Part shown: positions 27,785 to 39,479 of the stretch, in pieces
Position numbering within the stretch: position 1 is the first letter of the stretch
Layout: every line of letters starts with the position of its first letter
Source of the DNA: Paralvinella palmiformis
Lineage: Eukaryota > Annelida > Polychaeta > Terebellida > Alvinellidae
Assembly: GCA_025642065.1 (NCBI GenBank)
Contig: JAODUP010000467.1
Coordinates: forward strand, 77,001 to 141,000
DNA: 64,000 nucleotides
Reading direction: 5' to 3'
Program-made: the position numbers and the translations under genes
The notes under the pieces: generated by a model
Told to the model about the DNA's origin: nothing
Seen by the model: the letters and a program-made list of their open reading frames with translations, nothing else
The model's database searches: none

Positions 27785-27965
27785 GTTGTAAACAGCACGT
27801 ATAGCCCAGCGGGTAGGAGTGTGGGACATTTTTACTCGTGGCCATGATGTGTGGTTCGAATCCCGACCGTGGCACTATAATGGGAGGGTTTTTTTTCATC
27901 CATCCAAACAAATGCCGAGGTTTTCTTGTCGAATTATACCATATATTTTAAATTCTAAATTTATG
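27785..27965 (+). mobile_element. tRNA-derived SINE, family S2
   Basis: Both internal promoter boxes match consensus: A box TAGCCCAGCGG and B box GGTTCGAATCC (27852-27862). The body has CCGTGGCACTATAATGGGAGG and GCCGAGGTTTTC and ends in an AT-rich tail. Present at the orthologous place in copy 2 (48770-48905), so it inserted before that duplication. Confidence 0.8.
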
Positions 27966-28544
27966 TAGAATTAGACCCGTGATAAAATAATACATTACAA
28001 ACCATATCAGTCTTCCTCGTTTGGAGTAGCTAGCCACGTAAAATAACTGCCATTTCAGCCATTATTATTATTATTAACAGCGACCGAAGAAGTGAGCATG
28101 GAAATTTAAACAACTTGTTCCGATAGCTGTGCTTTATTGCTAGAATACGGTAAATAGAGAGGGTGATGGGGTATTGGAAAACGTGAGAAGAAATATATGG
28201 CAACAGCATTGACAGGAAGGACAACCTGCTATACCTATATTGTATGGTTTATATAATGCAGAAAGGTTTATGACATTTTATCATCAGCATACAAATGAAG
28301 CAACGAAGTCAATGAATGAATCTAACAGTAGTTAGATGGACAAAAAAGCGTAAACATGTGTTGTTCCAATACGATAAATGCAATATTTGACTTAAAGATA
28401 ATGGTATATGTGTTAGATAACATTATAGTGCTTTGATATGATATCTACATAATTCGACTGATAAGAACATGAAAAGAGAAATACATTTATATTAATATCA
28501 GTGAGAAAACAAATGGCGTCTACTAAATGATGAACTGAAATACA

Positions 28545-28640
28545 ATTATTTTGTTAAATAAATGTAAAACTACAATTTAATTGATTAAATATTAAAGGTG
28601 TACCATTTTGTAGACATTCACCAGCATACGAAATCGATAA

Positions 28641-28712
<72 letters not shown>

Positions 28713-28755
28713 GGGGATGAGAGAAAAGAGAGATATATAGATAGATAGATATAAT

Positions 28756-28789
<34 letters not shown>

Positions 28790-28910
28790 TGAGAGATAGA
28801 TTTTGCTAAATAAATGTAATACTATGATTTAATGTACTAAATATTAAAAGGGCAGATTACCATTTTGTAGACATTCACCAGTACACGAATGTATATAAAC
28901 ATAATTATAA
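28545..28910 (+). repeat. Local tandem pair with (TA)n, (GA)n and (GATA)n
   Basis: A block of about 85 bp containing TAAATAAATGTAA, TTAAATATTAAA and CATTTTGTAGACATTCACCAG occurs at 28553-28637 and again at 28802-28892. Between them are (TA)n 28644-28674, (GA)n 28675-28706 and (GATA)n 28739-28790. The pair is also seen in copy 2 (49475-49530 and 49583-49650). Confidence 0.8.
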
Positions 28911-28951
28911 ATATGTATGTGTGTGTAGTGTGTGGTGTGTGTATGTAGATG

Positions 28952-29099
<148 letters not shown>

Positions 29100-29704
29100 A
29101 ACGATCTAATAAAATAATGGATAGTATCGACTCTCAGTGGCAAAGATCAAACATATAATACACTACTGAGTGGTTTAAGGTGTAAGATAGAAAGGTCATT
29201 CATTATATTGCGATCATATAGAATTGACTAAACTTGGAGAAAGTTTATAAGAGATCAAAGGGTAACTACATTGACCCTCATTCTGGATAACATCCGTACA
29301 ATGAATGAAGATGACCTACTGCTTCGACTTATTTCATACTGCTTCCTATGTGTATTTTCTCTATACAACTGATCTATCATCCAAAAAAGGTGTCTTATTT
29401 ACTCACTTATCTGATTTACTTTTGTCATCTCATGTGTGAGTCTAGAATCGTTCATGACAAGAATAACTGGATATTAATATGGATATAGTCCTCAATTCGT
29501 CACTGATTTTTGTCATGACTCACCTTCAGTGGTAACCTAAAATACCAAATTCATTATTAGCCTTAATATCGCTGGTTGCGTGTTGAGAATACCATCCTTT
29601 GTCGATATCTTCCTCCCAATACTGAGATTTGGGGATAAACGTTAGCTAAATCAATACGTTTCGCCATACATTTAATAACATCATACTGTCAGCCACGCAA
29701 TCAA

Positions 29705-29960
29705 CAATTATTAGGTTTGCTTATCACCATGATAAGGCCTTTAGTTACTCTATTATTAAGTTACTAGTATATAGTATTCGCCCAGTCCCTTTCCCCCGTC
29801 CCGCGAGCTGTTCTCCTTCCTAATAGAGCTCGACCTTCGGCCTTCACGCTGGAACATTTCTTATTAGTGTCAATCCAATAAAGGTGTGATATAGTATGAT
29901 ATGATATGATCAAGATCAGATAGAAATATATATAGAAATATTAGTTCTTGTTTGGTCTTC
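29705..29960 (+). mobile_element. Segment unique to copy 1, LINE-3'-end-like
   Basis: After CAGCCACGCAATCAA copy 2 continues at once with the ATTATTTTCCT block, while copy 1 carries about 255 extra bases. The extra DNA is GC-richer (CCCGTCCCGCGAGCTGTTCT) and ends with a short tandem tail ATATGATATGATATGATC. A short tandem-repeat tail is typical of a 5'-truncated LINE insertion. I cannot name the element. Confidence 0.45.
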
Positions 29961-30339
29961 TTTCCCCTTCAGTTTTGTTTCAGAAACAAATTTCAAATAA
30001 CACATTATACATTATTTTCCTTCTACTTTGAGATTATACTAATATCACAAGATAAGTTGATAATGGTAAATATGCTGATCATTTTATAACTAACAAAATC
30101 AAAATACCATCATTGACTAAATTTAGATGGAGTTAGAATGGTATCATTTATTGTTTAAATGAAAGATATTAAAATTAATTTATTGAAATGTGCATTCAAA
30201 TATTATAACAACAAGACACAGGTCATGGTTAAATGTATATGAGGAATACTACAAATTAGCATATTCTGTATGACAATATGAATACTGAAAATAATATATA
30301 TAATTAAAGGTATATATAAATTTCACCTTTAATCTCGCT

Positions 30340-30525
30340 AACAATGAGTGATGCTGCCGGAATCTATTTCCACAACACACTGGCGATCTGTCATGGCAAT
30401 GTAACAGTGGTTTGTTGGCATAACTCATATTTGAATCATCGTCCATAATCTTATATCAACCTTGTCAAGTGACAAAATCTCTATTTATTATTAATATTTA
30501 TTTTCGCGCTTTCCAGCTGCTTCAA

Positions 30526-30573
<48 letters not shown>
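30340..30573 (+). repeat. Dispersed repeat G copy 1 and (TA)n
   Basis: The blocks ATCTATTTCCACAACACAC, CTTATATCAACCTTGTCAAG and TTTCCAGCTGCTTCAACGAT correspond in order to 32060-32270. The copy is closed by (TA)n at 30528-30573. Confidence 0.6.
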
Positions 30574-30575
<2 letters not shown>

Positions 30576-30889
30576 CATCATACTTCCATTCTGTAGTTGT
30601 TAAATATATGGATTACTTGTAATATTTCAGACCAGAAGATGAATAATCATTCCATCATGCTTCCATTCACCTTCGTGATTCTTTCATCTATGAAATACAT
30701 CTGCGCTTCAAGCAGTGCTTTGAAAATTATCGTCTGATTTGTGTATCTGGAGGAAATAAGTGTTCGTTTGGCTATTATCTACATATTACACACGAAGTCC
30801 AAACACGGTATATAAAGTTTAAAATAATGATTACATTTGTTGACTCTCTTGCCACAAAGCGAAGCTAGCTATTGTGTGGTTTCAACCTT

Positions 30890-31640
30890 CATTGGGATTA
30901 CAAGAAGAGCGGATATACAGACAACTGGTTGTGCAACCTGCATGCGCAAGAACTCACAAATAGACATAGTCGCATCTTAGATGTTATGATCTCTCGGGAA
31001 GGTCCCATTTATGTTAGAGGATGACTTTGTCCTCCATGCTGCCTGATCATTTCCTTATTAGTATTTATGTGTACTTACATAAACAAACTGTTTCATTTAA
31101 GCTTATTGTATACAGGAAATACAGGTCGAATACAAATGCAATTTTTTCTTTTAAATTCTTGGGAAGGCTTTTCTCTTATATTATATCAATTTGCTCAAAT
31201 GGTAAATAAACTGATACTACAATGGGATACCTTGTGGATGTAAATGTACATCTAAGAAAAATGGAAGACCAGTATTCCTATGATACACTAATGATAGGCA
31301 AGTTCCAAAGAAACACAGAGAGTATTACAAACATTTAATACAATTCAATTTAAAGATATTGTTGCCTGTTCCAAATCAGAATATTGCAATAAAGAGACCA
31401 ATACAAATATTGGAAATTAAACCTATATATCCGTTTTAGACAGATTTGAGCCTCTTTCAGAGACTGATATAATTGACTATATTATACATTAATCTAGATT
31501 GAATTACACATTTGATCTATTAGATTCGAGTTCAGAATAGCTGCCCTCCTATTTGGATCAACGCTTCTACAGAATGTCTGTATAAAGTATTGTCAATGGA
31601 TTCCCAAAATGGGCTAGATTACTCCTCTTACTTGAACAAT
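30890..31640 (+). mobile_element. LINE remnant: endonuclease end and linker
   Basis: Plus strand: HSRILDVMISREGPIYVRG near 30970-31020 corresponds to the 'LDLvItre...' motif of APE endonucleases. MLPDHFLISIYV (31036-31071) is the SDHf.v motif near the end of that domain. FSVLDRFEPLSETDIIDYII (near 31430-31480) is the conserved linker before the RT. Frameshifts separate these blocks. The RT continues at about 33000-33345, after 1.36 kb of other repeats. Confidence 0.75.
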
Positions 31641-31654
31641 GTTTAAGATTTAAT

Positions 31655-31995
31655 ACTAGTAGTAGTAGCACTAGTAGTAGTAGTATTAGTAGTAGTAGTA
31701 GTAGTAGTAGTAGTAATAGTATTAGTAGTACCTTTGATTAGATCATACTATATAATATCTTTGCTGCTCCTACTATTATAACTACAACTACTACTACTAG
31801 TAGTAGTAGTAAAAGTAGTCAAGGAAGAAGTAGTACTACTACTACTAATACTGCTAATACTACCACTAATGGTAATAATACTAATAGTATTAATAATAAT
31901 ATTAAATTATAATGATAATAATAATACTTTTACTAGTATTATTACTGCTTCTGCTGCTGCTGCTGCTTCTAGTACTGATACTAATACTACTAATA
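31655..31995. repeat. Opposed trinucleotide arrays (TAG)n then (CTA)n
   Basis: (AGT)n at 31657-31731 is followed, after about 60 bp, by CTA/TACTAC-type repeats to 31990 with ATA and CTG variants. The two halves are reverse complements and could form a hairpin. They lie at the break in the split LINE. Confidence 0.85.
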
Positions 31996-32044
31996 TTGCT
32001 GATACACCCCCACCTATACATATATAAAGCAAGATTGAACTGAC

Positions 32045-32275
32045 AATCTCACAGATATTAAAAGATATTGTCAGCATCTATTTCCATAACACACGTACCA
32101 TATGTTACAATATAAGTGTTTAACTATCATAAGACTTTCGGAAAGAAGTGAAGCTCATTTGAATCACTTTCTTCTAAATTTATATCAAGCTTGTCAAGAG
32201 TCAAAAGCTTGTATTTGGATTTGTTATTGTTGTTCATTTGGCAACTTTCCAAAGACTTGAACGATTTATTCACCT
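32045..32275 (+). repeat. Dispersed repeat G, copy 2
   Basis: Shares with 30340-30535 the order ATCTATTTCCATAACACAC, TTATATCAAGCTTGTCAAG and ACTTTCCAAAGACTTGAACG. Confidence 0.55.
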
Positions 32276-32329
32276 ACTGATGCTACCCATTGTAGTAACT
32301 GTGTAAGTGGCATTAGAGATAACGGAAAT

Positions 32330-32815
32330 GGCACAGCTGAATTTGTATGTAAGTCGGATCTCACTCTCTAAATGTGCTAACCCTCGGCCCCTGTGCAACA
32401 ATTTCTTGAATCACTCGTTTATCCTAACACATTGTTATATACATTATTTCTGAAGGAAAAACCACTCCTAACTATAATGTATAATGTTATCACTGGGATC
32501 AGCTATACGTGTAGGATATATAATGAGGGGGTGTATATGCAAAAACACAAAACCAAGCAGTAATACAGGGTGGGTAATTCAAGATGGCATATGGCGGGAA
32601 CTGAGATAGTCTTCCTCCTCGGCTAGGCTACACTTGATGAAAGATATTTCTTTGTACGCCGCGAAACATTCTAGTTCGCCGATCCGTAACTACGAACCCC
32701 TGTCCTTACCTCGACACAACCACATTTAAGCTCTTATGAAGGTTAGTTCGTAACTGCGAGTCGTCGTAAGTCGGATCTCACTTAACCCGAGGACTTCCTG
32801 TATGTTGTTTGAAAC
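32330..32815 (-). mobile_element. Possible MITE or DNA transposon remnant
   Basis: GTAAGTCGGATCTCACT occurs at 32350 and again at 32768. The second is followed by TAACCCGAGGACTTCCTGTA. On the minus strand this reads ACAGGAAGTCCTCGGGTTAA, then a stretch with GACTTACGAC and GTTACGAAC, a style typical of terminal regions of some cut-and-paste transposons and MITEs. The segment is GC-richer than its surroundings. No transposase and no clean inverted pair was found. Confidence 0.35.
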
Positions 32816-32999
32816 AAAATTATATATTCGATACTTATATACTCGAAAACCTTAATCTGCGTGACTCTTAAGTAACAAGTGTTGAATAAGTATAAAATGA
32901 TGCAAAGATAAAATGATTCGTTTACGCTATAGAAATAAATTAATTTTAGATAACTAAGAAGGAAATATTTAGGTGAGACATGTTTAGACAGAAAAATAG

Positions 33000-33345
33000 C
33001 TTGCCAATATATCCAGTATCAGTACTGTGTACATATATAGTAATACAGTAGTGGCAAAGTGTATAGAAGATCATTTAGAACACATTGACCTCAATGACTG
33101 TTATCAGTCTGCTTATTCAAGAGGTCATTCAACATGTACTGCTCGCTATTAAGTACACAGTGACATTGCTGAGGCTCTTGACGAAGGATCAATGACTGTA
33201 TTAATTATGTCTAATTTATATGCAGCTTTTGTTCCAATCGAGTACCCGATACTAGATATTATAATATTCCTTTGGCTTCAAGGAAAATGCATTAACCTGT
33301 ATAAAGTCGTATACCACCGACATAATTCAGTGAGTTTCAGTTGTG
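33000..33345 (+). mobile_element. LINE RT fragment, continuing the split LINE
   Basis: Plus strand: a decayed 'NfrPiSNl.flsKvvEk' block near 33005-33060, DHLEHIDLNDCYQSAYSRGH (33074-33133), DIAEALDEGSMTVLIMSNLY (33163-33222), and GKCINLYKVVYHRHNSVSF near 33285-33340, matching the RT block 'GkaLnWfkSYLtdR.q.V'. This last part lies inside the first bases of tandem copy 1, so the LINE runs without a break across 33279/33280. Confidence 0.75.
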
Positions 33346-36167
33346 CATAAACCATCATCACATGTACGTCTTCATTTTGTTTTACTATAGTGTTCAGTTA
33401 GTGTTTAACTTAATATAACGTGGAAAAGCCATTGATGTATTATCATTGTGTTGTATTTAGAAACAGCAATGCACCGACCTCAGAATTTCGGATTGGGATA
33501 AGATCGGTTGATTTAGAATGAAGACTTAATCATAAATTGGCCATGGTCGCTACGACAAGTTAATTAACATTAGAAAAAGACCACTGAGCCGAAGAGGGTG
33601 GTCATTTAACATAGAACACAGATGCTCGATTATTAAAGGTTTCCTAATAATGTATGTTTATGGGAAATTCGGGACAATTACCCTCTTTAAAGACAGGTGG
33701 TATCGTAAAACAGATGGTCGTGTTTACAGGTTTTATTGTAGTATTATCCTACTCTCACATTTACAAGTTAGTAATGTTTTCTATATTTGATCAACATACT
33801 TACTAGGAACATAGGCTCATATTTGTATTTCATCTTGTATTTACCAACATCACTTTATGTCGGGTGGCAATCCATTAGAGTAAACAAAATTATGAAAATG
33901 AAAATATGATCTGATGCACAATAGAATGAGACAACATTTTAAAAGAAAGGGTGATAATTTAATCATATCAGAAGGGATAATATCCTAGGTAATCTAGATA
34001 ATGTTTTGCAGTAAAGTAGATAATAATTGTATCCTGGAATTAGCAATAGACTTCTCTATGGCATTTTGTGTCCCAATTGTTAACCAAAAGACAATACATT
34101 ATATTATGATAGTTTTCCACTTCAAGCTGATTTTGGCCATATATCAGGATGTTGAACTTACCATGATCTGTTAGTTGGAGTCGAATCCAGAACCTGAAGC
34201 TTTCAGAGAAATGTTGTAGACAGTGTGCCATCGTATAACGATTATTAGAACAGTTATAATGAAATCAACCTGAATATTCTTCATAATACCAGATTAACTT
34301 TTTAAACCTAAGCTTAGAGTTGATTAATTACCCATCTTTCTAGAATTTCGGGAAATTTCTGTTACTCCTTGATAAATCATGACAAAATTAATTTATTTTA
34401 TTTTATAATAGATTTGACTAAATATGAACCAGTGTATGATATTAGTATCTGTTTCTAAATATTAAACTAGTTTATGTAATTTAATAAGTAAATATATTTC
34501 AACGGGTTGAGATTATACATGTTGATAGAGTGTACTAAGATGAAAAAGTAAAAGATACAGGGATGCCTTCCTCAGTCCATGTGATATGAATACATATTTC
34601 ACTCCTGATAATAATATTATAATTCCAAAAGTTAGCATTCTAATCATTGTGTCTGTCTTAGTTTTGTTATTTCAATAATCTTCAAACCGTGACGATTGAC
34701 AAATAACAAAGGGCAGGGCCAAATCCAAACCTTCAAGTTAATCAATACTTAATGACCAACAGCTAAAATTGTCTTCCTGGTATAAGGTTCGACATAACAT
34801 AATTTTTTTAACAAAATCTTTATAAAAACCCATGATTCTGTTGGAATGTTTTCGGTAATGTGATTATTTTGTGATTCATCTGCACGAATACCGTTGACAA
34901 ATTTGGTATGACATTACTGACCTAGAAAAGTCTAGTTCGTCTCAAATACAGACAGATGTATTATCATAGCACAAGTAGTATCGCACAGTACTGCCTAAAT
35001 ACAGGTAGATATTTGAATTGTAGCGTAATCCGAGTCTGCGGGATGGTTCATTTGAGCATTTTATTTCCGCAAGATGTATCCTCTTGACAGTATCTATAGT
35101 CTTACCAACATCAATGATAAACAAATAACTCATTCTCTGATGCAACCAAACTACCACCTCATCCATCCATCCAACAACCATCCACATACTCATAGCACCG
35201 CTTGGTCATTACTTGATTTAATACTGCAATGATGAAAACAAAGAAAACCAAAAAGTAGAACACAATAATATCATCATGTTATATTAATGGGGGAAGATTT
35301 ATTAATACTAACGACAAGAAATGTATCGATGGAGGTTAGTGTTCTCACCATAAACCTTCCATTTCGCTGCTAATAATAAACCTGGTCTTTAAATGATGGT
35401 AGGAGGAGTTTCAATTGAACAATAACAACATCAGTGATATGTATCCGAATGTATCTATGGTGTAATGGTGTGTTTCTTATCAGAAATAAACGCTCGATTC
35501 AATATAGCAGATGACGTGAAGAAGGTCGGATATATAAATAGTAACATAATATTATTGCACCACGGATTAGTTTTTCTTTTGTTACAGGAGGTAAAAATGG
35601 AAAGGTTGATCAAATAAGTTGGTGCGATATAGTCATTGTGATGATTGTTGATGAGTTAGTTTGGTGTAATTGAATTAAAGCTTATATGAGGTTTTTACAT
35701 CATTATAACATGTTATCAACATTCCATTAGTGACAAGTCAAGCTCTATCAGTGAGCAGTCGTCGTGCTATAAACAAAAACAGAAAGGGCAATATTGTTCA
35801 GAATATAGAACGGTTAGTCTCAGTGTTATCTAGTCTTACTGACGCTTTATTTGTTAAATACACTTTATTTGGGGGGGGGGTAGATATAGATATTGTATTG
35901 GTTTATGATAATTTAGTTAAGTATATTATAATTAACATGATATAATTACATTGTTATAACTTGCCGTCAACATTCCATTAATCTTAACTTAAGAACAATC
36001 TGTGAACAATTGTCATAATATAAATCAGGGTTTGGGCGATTACAGGAACAAGATAATCGATTGCGATTATGATTACTTGGGAATACCATGATTACGATTA
36101 CTATTACATTGATTCTGAATGTAATCTATTACGATTATATTGTAAAGTAATCATGATTACAATCATG
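33280..36167 (+). repeat. Recent 2,888 bp tandem duplication, copy 1
   Basis: Direct repeat with 36168-39231, offset exactly 2,888 bp over the first 1.96 kb. By eye there are only about 14 small differences over 2.9 kb. It begins at AAGGAAAATGCATTAACC and ends at GATTACAATCATG. It contains a family C copy at about 35620-35870, a G10 run at 35871-35880 and, near its end, a degenerate GATTAC/AATGTAATC tract. Its open frames (minus 34040-34231 and 34942-35193) match nothing I know and are identical in both copies because the DNA is. Confidence 0.95.
35620..36030 (+). repeat. Repeat family C copy in tandem copy 1
   Basis: Blocks TTGATGAGTTAGTTTGGTG, ATCAACATTCCATTAGTGAC, GTCGTCGTGCTATAAACA and CAGAATATAGAACGGTTAGT match family C. 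A second partial start (GTCAACATTCCATTAATC) follows at about 35967. Confidence 0.65.
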
Positions 36168-38239
36168 AAGGAAAATGCATTAACCTGTATAAAGTCGTAT
36201 ACCACCGACATAATTCAGTGAGTTTCAGTTGTGCATAAACCATCATCACATGTACGTCTTCATTTTGTTTTACTATAGTGTTCAGTTAGTGTTTAACTTA
36301 ATATAACGTGGAAAAGCCATTGATGTATTATCATTGTGTTGTATTTAGAAACAGCAATGCACCGACCTCAGAATTTCGGATTGGGATAAGATCGGTTGAT
36401 TTAGAATGAAGACTTAATCATAAATTGGCCATGGTCGCTACGACAAGTTAATTAACATTAGAAAAAGACCACTGAGCCGAAGAGGGTGGTCATTTAACAT
36501 AGAACACAGATGCTCGATTATTAAAGGTTTCCTAATAATGTATGTTTATGGGAAATTCGGGACAATTACCCTCTTTAAAGACAGGTGGTATCGTAAAACA
36601 GATGGTCGTGTTTACAGGTTTTATTGTAGTATTATCCTACTCTCACATTTACAAGTTAGTAATGTTTTCTATATTTGATCAACATACTTACTAGGAACAT
36701 AGGCTCATATTTGTATTTCATCTTGTATTTACCAACATCACTTTATGTCGGGTGGCAATCCATTAGAGTAAACACAATTATGAAAATGAAAATATGATCT
36801 GATGCACAATAGAATGAGACAACATTTTAAAAGAAAGGGTGATAATTTAATCATATCAGAAGGGATAATATCCTAGGTAATCTAGATAATGTTTTGCAGT
36901 AAAGTAGATAATAATTGTATCCTGGAATTAGCAATAGACTTCTCTATGGCATTTTGTGTCCCAATTGTTAACCAAAAGACAATACATTATATTATGATAG
37001 TTTTCCACTTCAAGCTGATTTTGGCCATATATCAGGATGTTGAACTTACCATGATCTGTTAGTTGGAGTCGAATCCAGAACCTGAAGCTTTCAGAGAAAT
37101 GTTGTAGACAGTGTGCCATCGTATAACGATTATTAGAACAGTTATAATGAAATCAACCTGAATATTCTTCATAATACCAGATTAACTTTTTAAACCTAAG
37201 CTTAGAGTTGATTAATTACCCATCTTTCTAGAATTTCGGGAAATTTCTGTTACTCCTTGATAAATCATGACAAAATTAATTTATTTTATTTTATAATAGA
37301 TTTGACTAAATATGAACCAGTGTATGATATTAGTATCTGTTTCTAAATATTAAACTAGTTTATGTAATTTAATAAGTAAATATATTTCAACGGGTTGAGA
37401 TTATACATGTTGATAGAGTGTACTAAGATGAAAAAGTAAAAGTTACAGGAATGCCTTCCTCAGTCCATGTGATATGAATACATATTTCACTCCTGATAAT
37501 AATATTATAATTCCAAAAGTTAGCATTCTAATCATTGTGTCTGTCTCAGTTTTGTTATTTCAATAATCTTCAAACCGTGACGATTGACAAATAACAAAGG
37601 GCAGGGCCAAATCCAAACCTTCAAGTTAATCAATACTTAATGACCAACAGCTAAAATTGTCTTCCTGGTATAAGGTTCGACATAACATAATTTTTTTAAC
37701 AAAATCTTTATAAAAACCCATGATTCTGTTGGAATGTTTTCGGTAATGTGATTATTTTGTGATTCATCTGCACGAATACCGTTGACAAATTTGGTATGAC
37801 ATTACTGACCTAGAAAAGTCTAGTTCGTCTCAAATACAGACAGATGTATTATCATAGCACAAGTAGTATCGCACAGTACTGCCTAAATACAGGTAGATAT
37901 TTGAATTGTAGCGTAATCCGAGTCTGCGGGATGGTTCATTTGAGCATTTTATTTCCGCAAGATGTATCCTCTTGACAGTATCTATAGTCTTACCAACATC
38001 AATGATAAACAAATAACTCATTCTCTGATGCAACCAAACTACCACCTCATCCATCCATCCAACAACCATCCACATACTCATAGCACCGCTTGGTCATTAC
38101 TTGATTTAATACTGCAATGATGAAGAAATGTGTACGCTTAGATCGTCAATATTAAAAGTAGGTTCATCGCTAAGAGAAAATATATGGTTCAAATAAGCTG
38201 ACAAATAACAATCTAATTTGTGGTTTGAAACTGGATCAC

Positions 38240-38284
<45 letters not shown>

Positions 38285-39231
38285 TATATATATATAACAA
38301 ACGAAAACCAAAAAGTAGAACACAATAATATCATCATGTTATATTAATGGGGGAAGATTTATTAATACTAACGACAAGAAATGCATCGATGGAGGTTAGT
38401 GTTCTCACCATAAACCTTCCATTTCGCTGCTAATAATAAACCTGGTCTTTAAATGATGGTAGGAGGAGTGTCAATTGAACAATAACAACATCAGTGATAT
38501 GTATCGAATGTATCTATGGTGTAATGGTGTGTTTCTTATCATAAATAAACGCTCGATTCAATATAGCAGATGACGTGAAGAAGGTCGGATATATAAATAG
38601 TAACATAATATTATTGCACCACGGATTAGTTTTTCTATTGTTACAGGAGGTAAAAATGGAAAGGTTGATCAAATAAGTTGGTGCGATATAGTCATTGTGA
38701 TGATTGTTGATGAGTTAGTTTGGTGTAATTGAATTAAAGCTTATATGAGGTTTTTACATCATTATAACATGTTATCAACATTCCATTAGTGACAAGTCAA
38801 GCTCTATCAGTGAGCAGTCGTCGTGCTATAAACAAAAACAGAAAGGGCAAATTTTGTTCAGAATATAGAATGGTTAGTCTCAGTGTTATCTAGTCTTACT
38901 GACGCTTTATTTGTTAAATACACTTTATTTGGGGGGGGGGGCGTAGATATAGATATTGTATTGGTTTGTGATAATTTAGTTAAGTATATTATAATTAACA
39001 TGATATAATTACATTGTTATAACTTGCCGTCAACATTCCATTAATCTTAACTTAAGAACAATCTGTGAACAATTGTCATAATATAAATCAGGGTTTGGGC
39101 GATTACAGGAACAAGATAATCGATTGCGATTATGATTACTTGAGAATACCATGATTACGATTACTATTACATTGATTCTGAATGTAATCTATTACGATTA
39201 TATTGTAAAGTAATCATGATTACAATCATGA
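36168..39231 (+). repeat. Recent tandem duplication, copy 2
   Basis: Matches 33280-36167 except for a few substitutions, a longer G run (38930-38941) and an extra 171 bp at 38125-38295. It starts in mid-LINE, which shows that the 36167/36168 junction is the new one. It carries a family C copy at about 38680-39090. Confidence 0.95.
38125..38295 (-). mobile_element. 171 bp insertion found only in tandem copy 2
   Basis: Absent at the matching place in copy 1 (after 35236). It has about 115 bp of ordinary sequence and a (TA)n array at 38244-38296. The minus strand is open (PVSNHKLDCYLSAYLNHIFS) but unrecognised. No clear target-site duplication. It could be a 5'-truncated retroelement with a (TA)n tail, or a deletion in copy 1. 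Confidence 0.7.
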
Positions 39232-39479
39232 TTATGATGTATATAATAAAAACATGAAGGTAAATCTTCATCAATATTTAATCAATTAAATGTATCATAG
39301 CAATATAAACATGCTACACTGTTTATGTGTTGCTTTGTAAGAACCAGACGCACTTTCTCGAATGTTCTTCAAATGAAAATATACAAGAGACTTTGATGCC
39401 TTTATACGGCGTTAATTTGTTTAAATATTTCTGAGATCAATATTCCTCATAGATCGAAGGAACAACTAATTTATTTGCC

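Noticed and set aside
34040..38081. Two ORF pairs identical between 34-35 kb and 36.9-38.1 kb, suggesting conserved genes
   Set aside because: The identity comes from the recent duplication of the DNA itself, which is equally conserved between the ORFs. No motif or codon signal.
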